Assembly: GCA_937885475.1 (NCBI GenBank)
Contig: CAKZZR010000064.1
Coordinates: forward strand, 1 to 28,838
Source of the DNA: an uncultured Treponema sp.
GTDB taxonomy: Bacteria; Spirochaetota; Spirochaetia; Treponematales; Treponemataceae
Reading direction: 5' to 3'
DNA length: 28,838 bases
Under the pieces are notes generated by a model. That model made no database searches. It saw only the letters and a list, made by a program, of their open reading frames with translations, and was not told the DNA's origin. The position numbers and the translations under genes are program-made. This document shows, piece after piece, positions 24,366-28,838 of this stretch. Within the stretch, counting starts at the first letter, position 1. Each line of letters begins with the position of its first letter.

Positions 24366-24450
24366 GGGGGGGGGCAGTCCAACTAGTTCAGTATACATGG
24401 TCATTTAGCCTGTCGAACCAAAGGTCGCCGAAGGCTAATGGTCATGTGTA
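24366..24450. repeat. G9 tract and adjacent imperfect inverted repeat
   Basis: Nine consecutive G residues lie at 24366-24374, 22 bases after the lipoprotein stop. Next comes TACATGGTCATTTAGCC (24394-24410), which pairs imperfectly with GGCTAATGGTCATGTGTA (24433-24450); TTAGCC/GGCTAA is perfect. ATGGTCAT also occurs twice as a direct repeat. It may act as a transcription end, but no T-run follows. The rest of 24345-24638 shows no gene besides the adk promoter. Confidence 0.5.
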
Positions 24451-24574
24451 CCACATATGTTGGTTGCTTCGCGCACTTCGTAACAACACGCTCAAACAAC
24501 ACCATAATTCATTCTTTTTAAACAGTCCTATCGTTCATTAATCTTTTTCACGCCATTTCTGAGTATTTTATCTT

Positions 24575-24602
24575 TTGCAAATTCTGCATTCTATGTTAAA
24601 AT
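24575..24602 (+). promoter_or_regulatory. Promoter of adk
   Basis: TTGCAA (24575-24580), a 16-base spacer and TAAAAT (24597-24602), with an extended -10 TG at 24594-24595. The predicted start lies about 30 bases before the adk start codon. Confidence 0.55.
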
Positions 24603-24641
24603 AAACAACAACACTAATTCTAAAAAAAAAACGAGGTAATG

Positions 24642-25274
24642 ATGAATTTCATTTTTTTGGGACCACCGGGAGCCGGCAAAGGCTCGCTTGCTGTAAAAGT
24701 TGCAGAAGATTATAAAATCCCGCACATTTCAACCGGAGACATTTTCCGCGCGAATATCAAGAACCAGACGCCGCTCGGCATAAAAGTAAAGGCTATAATT
24801 GATTCAGGCTCATTGGTAAGCGACGACCTTACCTGCGAGCTTGTAAAGGACCGCATCAGCCAGGACGACTGCAAGAACGGCTTTATTCTTGACGGATTCC
24901 CGCGTACAATTCCGCAGGCAGAAATGTTCGTTTCAATCTGCCCGGATGTTGCCGTAGTGAACTTTCAGGCTGCGGACGACCTTGTAATCAAGCGTCTTTC
25001 CACTCGCCGCGTATGCAAGGCGTGCGGCGCAAACTATAACGTGCTCACGCTGCCACCAAAAGTAGAGGGCGTATGCGACAAGTGCGGTGGAGAAATTTAC
25101 CAGCGCGACGACGACAAGCAGGAATCAATCATGCACCGCATGGAAGTTTACCGCGAGCAGACTGAGCCGCTTATCAAATTCTACAGCGACAAGGGAAATA
25201 TCTACAACTTTGATTCTGCCATCGAAACAGACGTTCTTCTTGGCGAATTCAAGAAGGTGTTCCCGGTAAAATAA
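24642..25274 (+). CDS. adk: Adenylate kinase, zinc-LID type
   Basis: Catalyses ATP + AMP = 2 ADP in the cytosol. Of two adjacent ATGs (24639 and 24642), the second is preferred: it is 5 bases from GAGG, against 2 for the first, and gives the usual MNFIFLGPPGAGKG start (210 aa). P-loop GPPGAGKGS at about 7-15, AMP-binding HISTGDIFRANI and GFILDGFPRT, and a LID with four cysteines (CKACGANYN.., CDKCGG) that should bind zinc. The P-loop continues GKGSLA instead of the more common GKGTQA, a mild variation. A strong hairpin terminator follows. Confidence 0.95.
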   Translation: MNFIFLGPPGAGKGSLAVKVAEDYKIPHISTGDIFRANIKNQTPLGIKVKAIIDSGSLVSDDLTCELVKDRISQDDCKNGFILDGFPRTIPQAEMFVSICPDVAVVNFQAADDLVIKRLSTRRVCKACGANYNVLTLPPKVEGVCDKCGGEIYQRDDDKQESIMHRMEVYREQTEPLIKFYSDKGNIYNFDSAIETDVLLGEFKKVFPVK

Positions 25275-25294
25275 GCTGGAATTGCAACAGCCGG

Positions 25295-25339
25295 AGGCTC
25301 CTCCTTTTGAGGGGAAGGCGGAGCCTGCATTCTTTTTTT
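25295..25339 (+). terminator. Intrinsic terminator after adk
   Basis: AGGCTCC (25295-25301) pairs with GGAGCCT (25320-25326), with further inner pairing CCTT/AAGG, followed by TTCTTTTTTT (25330-25339). It separates adk from the HD-GYP gene 12 bases downstream, so that gene needs read-through or its own start. Confidence 0.75.
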
Positions 25340-25350
25340 AGCGGAATCAT

Positions 25351-26721
25351 ATGGAATTTGACGACAGCACGTTTTTTACTGATAATATTGCGACCGTAAA
25401 CAAATTGGTTGCAAAGGTTCTCCTCTGCACAAACATTCTTGGTCCGCTTTTTATTGTTTTAACCAAGCTTTCAGTTTTTCAGATAAGCAACCGTTTTTCA
25501 CTTCTGATTCTTGTTACCACGCTGCTTTTTAGCGCCACAATCATCGTTCTGGTGTTCGTTCTTGGCGGAAATCAGTTCAGGAACCAATATCCCGAAGCCT
25601 TTAACGCCACGCAGAAATTTGCCATGTATTTTGAACTGTGCTTTTCTGCCGTTCTTTTGGGAATCATGGGAACGCACCCGCACATCGGCATTTATATTTC
25701 CTATGCTACGATTGTGTTCCTTAGTTGCCTGTACTATGACAAAAATGTAAGCGTTACCATGACGTTCATCTGTTACCTTGTCATGATGGCATCGCTTTTC
25801 TTTAAGTCCTTGAACCGCGTGACCGAAGCACTGACCAGCTCTTCGGTCTACAAGGATTTTCTTGCGTACGCCTCAGGATACACCATTGAATTTTTCTTTG
25901 TGCTGCTGATTACAATAAAAATGTCCAGCCGGAACCATAAGTCAATGCAGATGATTCTTGAGAAGAACATCAAGATTGAGAACACGAACATTGAGATTAT
26001 GCAGTTCATGCCGGAGGTATTAAAAAAGCACGAGATTATAACCGGTCTGCATACGGAGCATACGGTAAATTACGTTGATATGATTTGCCGCGAGCTTCGT
26101 TCCCAGGGGCTGTTTACAGACGTGCTTTCTGACGAGACGATAAAGCTGTATGCCGCCGCCGCAAACCTGCACGACATCGGCAAAATATTTATTCCCGACC
26201 ACATTCTGAACACGCCGCGCCGCTACACCGCGCAGGAATACGAGATGATGAAGCGCCACCCGGAAATTGGCAAGGAAATTCTGGAAAAAATGCCGCTACT
26301 TTGGGACGGCCGCTTTAACAAGATTGCTATTGACATGGCATACTGCCACCACGAGCGTTACGACGGCACCGGATACCCGCAGGGCTTGAAGGGCGACGAA
26401 ATTCCGCTGAGCGCCCGGATTATGGCAGTTGCCGACGTAACGGACGCGCTTTTAAGCCGCCGCCCCTACAAACAGGAAATGAAGATTGAGGACGCAATGC
26501 AGATTCTGCGCGAGGGACGTGGCACGCAGTTTGACCCCATAATCGTAGACGCGCTGCTTTCCGTTCAGCCGCTTGTGTACATGTACTCACAGGACGTGGC
26601 GGCAAATGAATTTGAGCTTATCAAGAACGAGCTTGAATGGCGGCAGCAGAACATGGACTCCATTGCACAGAGCCTTGTTATTTCCGTAGAAAAACAGAAG
26701 GAAATAATGATGAACAGTTAG
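25351..26721 (+). CDS. Membrane-bound HD-GYP domain protein, probable cyclic di-GMP phosphodiesterase
   Basis: 456 aa. Residues of about 18-190 hold five or six transmembrane helices, an unclassified sensor module. A short coiled linker (about 195-220) leads to the HD-GYP domain. Metal-site and signature residues are present: H274-D275..K278 in NLHDIGK, HHE 333-335, DGTGYP 338-343, and the later IMAVADVTDALLSRRPYK. Such enzymes hydrolyse cyclic di-GMP and tune motility and surface behaviour. The C-terminal tail (420-456) is helical and charged. The ribosome-binding site is weak (CGGA). The preceding intrinsic terminator suggests expression is uncoupled from, or attenuated relative to, adk. 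Confidence 0.9.
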   Translation: MEFDDSTFFTDNIATVNKLVAKVLLCTNILGPLFIVLTKLSVFQISNRFSLLILVTTLLFSATIIVLVFVLGGNQFRNQYPEAFNATQKFAMYFELCFSAVLLGIMGTHPHIGIYISYATIVFLSCLYYDKNVSVTMTFICYLVMMASLFFKSLNRVTEALTSSSVYKDFLAYASGYTIEFFFVLLITIKMSSRNHKSMQMILEKNIKIENTNIEIMQFMPEVLKKHEIITGLHTEHTVNYVDMICRELRSQGLFTDVLSDETIKLYAAAANLHDIGKIFIPDHILNTPRRYTAQEYEMMKRHPEIGKEILEKMPLLWDGRFNKIAIDMAYCHHERYDGTGYPQGLKGDEIPLSARIMAVADVTDALLSRRPYKQEMKIEDAMQILREGRGTQFDPIIVDALLSVQPLVYMYSQDVAANEFELIKNELEWRQQNMDSIAQSLVISVEKQKEIMMNS

Positions 26722-26744
26722 CCGCGCGGTAAATATGCGGCTAA
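26718..26744. repeat. Inverted repeat between convergent genes
   Basis: TTAGCCGC (26718-26725) and GCGGCTAA (26737-26744) form a perfect 8-bp stem that includes the stop codon of the HD-GYP gene. No T-run follows on either strand, so an intrinsic terminator is doubtful. Confidence 0.45.
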
Positions 26745-26791
26745 CAGTCAAACCCACGCGCAAACCATACGGGCGCCACGCGGCAACAAGC

Positions 26792-28555
26792 CTAATCCCT
26801 GATTGAATCTATGTTTGCCTTGCCACCGGGAACGAACGGCAGGACGTTTTCTTCCGGATCTACGCGCACGCGCACAAAGCACGGCTTTTTTGCCCGCTTT
26901 GGGTCAAACGCTTTTTTGTACCAGTCAGGGTCGCTGTCCGCATCAATCGCTTCTATGCCAAAGCCTTCTGCAATCTTAAGCAAGTTCGGGATTGCCATAA
27001 ATTCGCTTGCTGAATACGTCTTGTCAAATAAAAACTTCTGCTGCTGATATACCATGCCAAGCGTACCATTCTCAAACACGATGACCGTTACCGCAAGGTT
27101 GTTTTCCGCAAGTGTCGCAAGCTCCTGCACGTTCATCATGATAGAGCCGTCGCCAGAAAAGCAGATGACGCGCTTGTGCGGATTTGCTAGAGCGGCACCC
27201 AGCGCCGCAGGAAGCCCAAACCCCATCGTTCCAAGACTGCCAGACGTAAGGAAGGTGCGCGGCTCTTCAACCGGGTAATACTGCGCGGCAAACATCTGGT
27301 GTTGGCCAACGTCGGTTGTAACAAGCAGGTCGGCTTTTTTTGTTCCTGCCTTTTCTGCAAGAGACGGAATTGACGCGATAAAGCTACGCGGATTTACACT
27401 TCCGCTGAAGCTCTTGTTCTTTTCCGCAGTCTTTGGCGCGCCGCATTCAAGCGAAAAGCTTTGCTTGTGAACGGAAATGATATGCTCAGCCCATGCCGTG
27501 CGCGGTTCTGCGTTGTCGCTATGGGCAATGCCTTGCTTTTTTGCAAGCGCCGTAAGTTCCGGGAACACGGCTTCCGCATTTGCCACAATACTTACCGAAG
27601 CAGGAAGAATCTTGTTTATTTCCGCCGCGTCAATATCTATGTGAATGATTTTTGCGTTCGGACAGAACTTTGCCACAACGCCGGTGGCACGGTCGTCAAA
27701 GCGCACTCCCGCCGCAATAACAAGGTCGCTTTCGTTCATGGCGACGTTGGCGGCATAGCTTCCATGCATTCCGACCATGCCGGCAAAGTCCGGGTCAGAC
27801 GACGGAATGCAGCCCAAGCCCATCAGCGAAGAAACAACAGGCAGGCGGTACAGAGCCTTGAATTCGCGGATTGCCTTTGCCGCAAGCGGGTTGTTCGTTC
27901 CGCCGCCAAGGTACAGGCACGGCTTTTGTGCAGAGGCCAGAAGGTCCGCTGCGTGCAAAAGCACTTGCTCCTTCTCGTGTTTTTTTGTATGGAAGCGAAC
28001 GGCTTCTTCTTCCATCTCAGGCTTTTTTACCTCCGGCCAGCGGTCAAATTCGCAGGAAGCAAGCTGAACGTCGCGGGGAACGTCAATAAGAACCGGACCG
28101 GGGCGGCCGTTTATGGCAATCTCAAACGCCTTTGGAATTGCGGTAAGCAGCTCCTGCGGAGTTTTTACCATGATGCTGTGCTTGGTAATAGGAAACGAAA
28201 GTCCAAAGGTGTCTGCCTCCTGGAACGCGTCAGTTCCGATAAGGTAGGTGTTAACCTGCCCTGTGATTGCGATAATCGGAATGGAGTCGCACCGCGCGTC
28301 CGCAACGGAGGTAAGCAGATTCATTGCGCCGGGACCGCTTGTTGCCATGCACACCGCCGGAACGCCCGTGGTGCGCGCAAAGCCCTGCGCAATAAAGCCC
28401 GCCGCCTGTTCCTGGCGCACAAGGACGTGATGAATGCTGCTTCGGGTAAGCTCGTCGTAGAGCGGCAGTATTGAGCCGCCCGGAATGCCTGCAACGGTCT
28501 TAACGCCGTGCAGTTCCAGCATGTGAACAATAATTTCTGCGCCAGTTTTTTTCAT
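26792..28555 (-). CDS. ilvB: Acetolactate synthase, large (catalytic) subunit
   Basis: ThDP-dependent enzyme that makes acetolactate or acetohydroxybutyrate, the first common step of valine, leucine and isoleucine synthesis. 587 aa from ATG 28553-28555, with GAGG at 6-base spacing. The catalytic glutamate is E49 in VRQEQAAGFIAQG. Central FAD-domain features include GVRFDDRATG and IIHIDIDAAEINK. The ThDP-Mg motif is GDGS at 468-471 with N496 in FENGTLGMVYQQQ. The Trp of the common RQWQ is Gln here (YQQQ), a site tied to inhibitor tolerance in other enzymes. The gene is alone: no small regulatory subunit gene (ilvN) follows, and the next gene downstream is on the opposite strand. Expression is probably set by the leader at 28556-28740. 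Confidence 0.95.
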   Translation of the reverse strand: MKKTGAEIIVHMLELHGVKTVAGIPGGSILPLYDELTRSSIHHVLVRQEQAAGFIAQGFARTTGVPAVCMATSGPGAMNLLTSVADARCDSIPIIAITGQVNTYLIGTDAFQEADTFGLSFPITKHSIMVKTPQELLTAIPKAFEIAINGRPGPVLIDVPRDVQLASCEFDRWPEVKKPEMEEEAVRFHTKKHEKEQVLLHAADLLASAQKPCLYLGGGTNNPLAAKAIREFKALYRLPVVSSLMGLGCIPSSDPDFAGMVGMHGSYAANVAMNESDLVIAAGVRFDDRATGVVAKFCPNAKIIHIDIDAAEINKILPASVSIVANAEAVFPELTALAKKQGIAHSDNAEPRTAWAEHIISVHKQSFSLECGAPKTAEKNKSFSGSVNPRSFIASIPSLAEKAGTKKADLLVTTDVGQHQMFAAQYYPVEEPRTFLTSGSLGTMGFGLPAALGAALANPHKRVICFSGDGSIMMNVQELATLAENNLAVTVIVFENGTLGMVYQQQKFLFDKTYSASEFMAIPNLLKIAEGFGIEAIDADSDPDWYKKAFDPKRAKKPCFVRVRVDPEENVLPFVPGGKANIDSIRD

Positions 28556-28567
28556 ACATCACCTCGT

Positions 28568-28597
28568 AAAAATAAAAAGCGCCCCCTACCGGAGCGC
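28568..28597 (-). terminator. Attenuator terminator in the ilvB leader
   Basis: On the minus strand, GCGCTCC (28591-28597), loop GGTAG, GGGGCGC (28579-28585; one G-T pair), then TTTTTATTTTT (28568-28578), just before the ilvB ribosome-binding site. CCGGA at 28635-28639 could pair with TCCGG (28589-28593) as antiterminator, and GCCGG (28636-28640) with CTGGC (28654-28658) as the competing hairpin at the end of the leader peptide gene. Confidence 0.8.
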
Positions 28598-28646
28598 CTT
28601 CTTCTTGTATATACCATTACATACACATACGTCTTCCGGCATCAGG

Positions 28647-28703
28647 CTAAAAAGCCAGCACGACGAGAACGACCAACAATGTGTTTGTAAAAATTGCTTT
28701 CAT
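28647..28703 (-). CDS. Branched-chain amino acid leader peptide of ilvB
   Basis: An 18-codon frame from ATG 28701-28703 to TAG 28647-28649 reads MKAIFTNTLLVVLVVLAF. It has eight Leu or Val codons in a row plus one Ile, directly before a competing hairpin and a terminator. This is the arrangement of ribosome-stalling leader peptides such as those of enteric ilv operons: when charged Leu- or Val-tRNA is scarce, stalling would favour the antiterminator and allow ilvB transcription. No Shine-Dalgarno is visible, and the start codon falls 2-3 bases from the predicted transcription start, so it may be translated as a leaderless message. Confidence 0.75.
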   Translation of the reverse strand: MKAIFTNTLLVVLVVLAF

Positions 28704-28711
28704 ACGTTGTG

Positions 28712-28740
28712 ATTCTGCCATATTTTAAGGCGAAAGTCAA
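28712..28740 (-). promoter_or_regulatory. Promoter of the ilvB leader
   Basis: On the minus strand, TTGACT (28735-28740), a 17-base spacer and CAGAAT (28712-28717), with an upstream TATGG that fits an extended -10. The predicted start is near 28705, almost at the leader-peptide ATG. Between this site and 28793 I see nothing else. Confidence 0.55.
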
Positions 28741-28792
28741 CAGAACGAGCTGTTGCTGTTGCACCATGGAATCAATTTTATAGGAAGCTGCA

Positions 28793-28838
28793 TAAAAAAT
28801 AGCGCAAAGGAGAAGTTGCAGCCTTCAAAAACACCCAT
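28793..28838 (+). repeat. Dispersed hairpin repeat, copy 5 (cut by the window edge)
   Basis: TAAAAAATAGCGCAAAGGAG, then AAGTTGCAGCCTTCAAAAACAC. From AAGTTGCAG onward it is identical to the copy 2 5' box, including the GAAGTT variant, so it is expected to pair with an AACTTC to the right of the window. Confidence 0.75.

Noticed and set aside
24189..24404. 71-codon minus-strand frame across the G9 tract
   Set aside because: Mostly the reverse of the lipoprotein 3' end; no start signal and no recognisable features.
26718..26744. Bidirectional terminator for the HD-GYP gene and ilvB
   Set aside because: The stem is good, but neither side has a T-run, so it is listed only as an inverted repeat.
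27461..28474. 337-codon open frame opposite ilvB
   Set aside because: Basic, Cys/Arg-rich shadow of a well-supported gene; no ribosome-binding site or family features.

Overview
The window looks like chromosomal DNA of a Treponema-type spirochaete, probably a host-associated gut or oral species. This is inferred from a long-form PRPP synthetase, many lipoproteins with loose spirochaete lipoboxes (SSC, TSC, ASC, AGC), BspA-like leucine-rich and Listeria-Bacteroides repeat surface proteins, and close gene packing. No rRNA, tRNA, CRISPR array, phage gene or transposase gene was seen.

Layout. (1) 1-1785, minus: end of an iron-type ABC importer operon (binding lipoprotein, then a permease cut by the window edge). 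Upstream of it lies a short remnant that reads like the C-terminus of an outer-membrane beta-barrel. (2) 2139-5394, plus: prs, an FGGY sugar kinase and a HAD phosphatase, tightly coupled. (3) 5677-13431, minus: a three-gene envelope operon made of a 235-aa exported barrel-like protein, a 981-aa lipoprotein with four tandem Ig-like repeats, and a 1349-aa lipoprotein. The last carries Listeria-Bacteroides repeats, calcium-binding DxDxDG repeats and a segment resembling the pore-forming part of anthrax protective antigen and other binary-toxin B components. (4) 13733-18263: a DEAD-box RNA helicase (plus) converging on a PAP2-like membrane protein and an NFACT/RqcH-type protein (minus). (5) 18679-24344, plus: two large lipoproteins with a PIN-domain toxin-antitoxin pair between them. 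(6) 24642-26721, plus: adk, an intrinsic terminator, and a membrane HD-GYP protein. (7) 26792-28740, minus: acetolactate synthase large subunit behind a leader that looks like a complete transcription attenuator, with an 18-aa peptide containing LLVVLVVL.

Five of the intergenic gaps carry copies of one dispersed, strongly structured repeat (about 68-250 bp). Its conserved ends pair with each other, and its inner arms are exchanged for different palindromes in different copies while pairing is kept. Copies lie next to the starts of prs, deaD and the BspA-like gene, between the convergent HAD and 1349-aa genes, and at the right edge.

The strongest candidates for something undescribed are this modular hairpin family, the protective-antigen-like surface lipoprotein operon, and the apparently leaderless Leu/Val attenuator of ilvB. 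All function statements rest on reading motifs by eye; no search or folding program was run.
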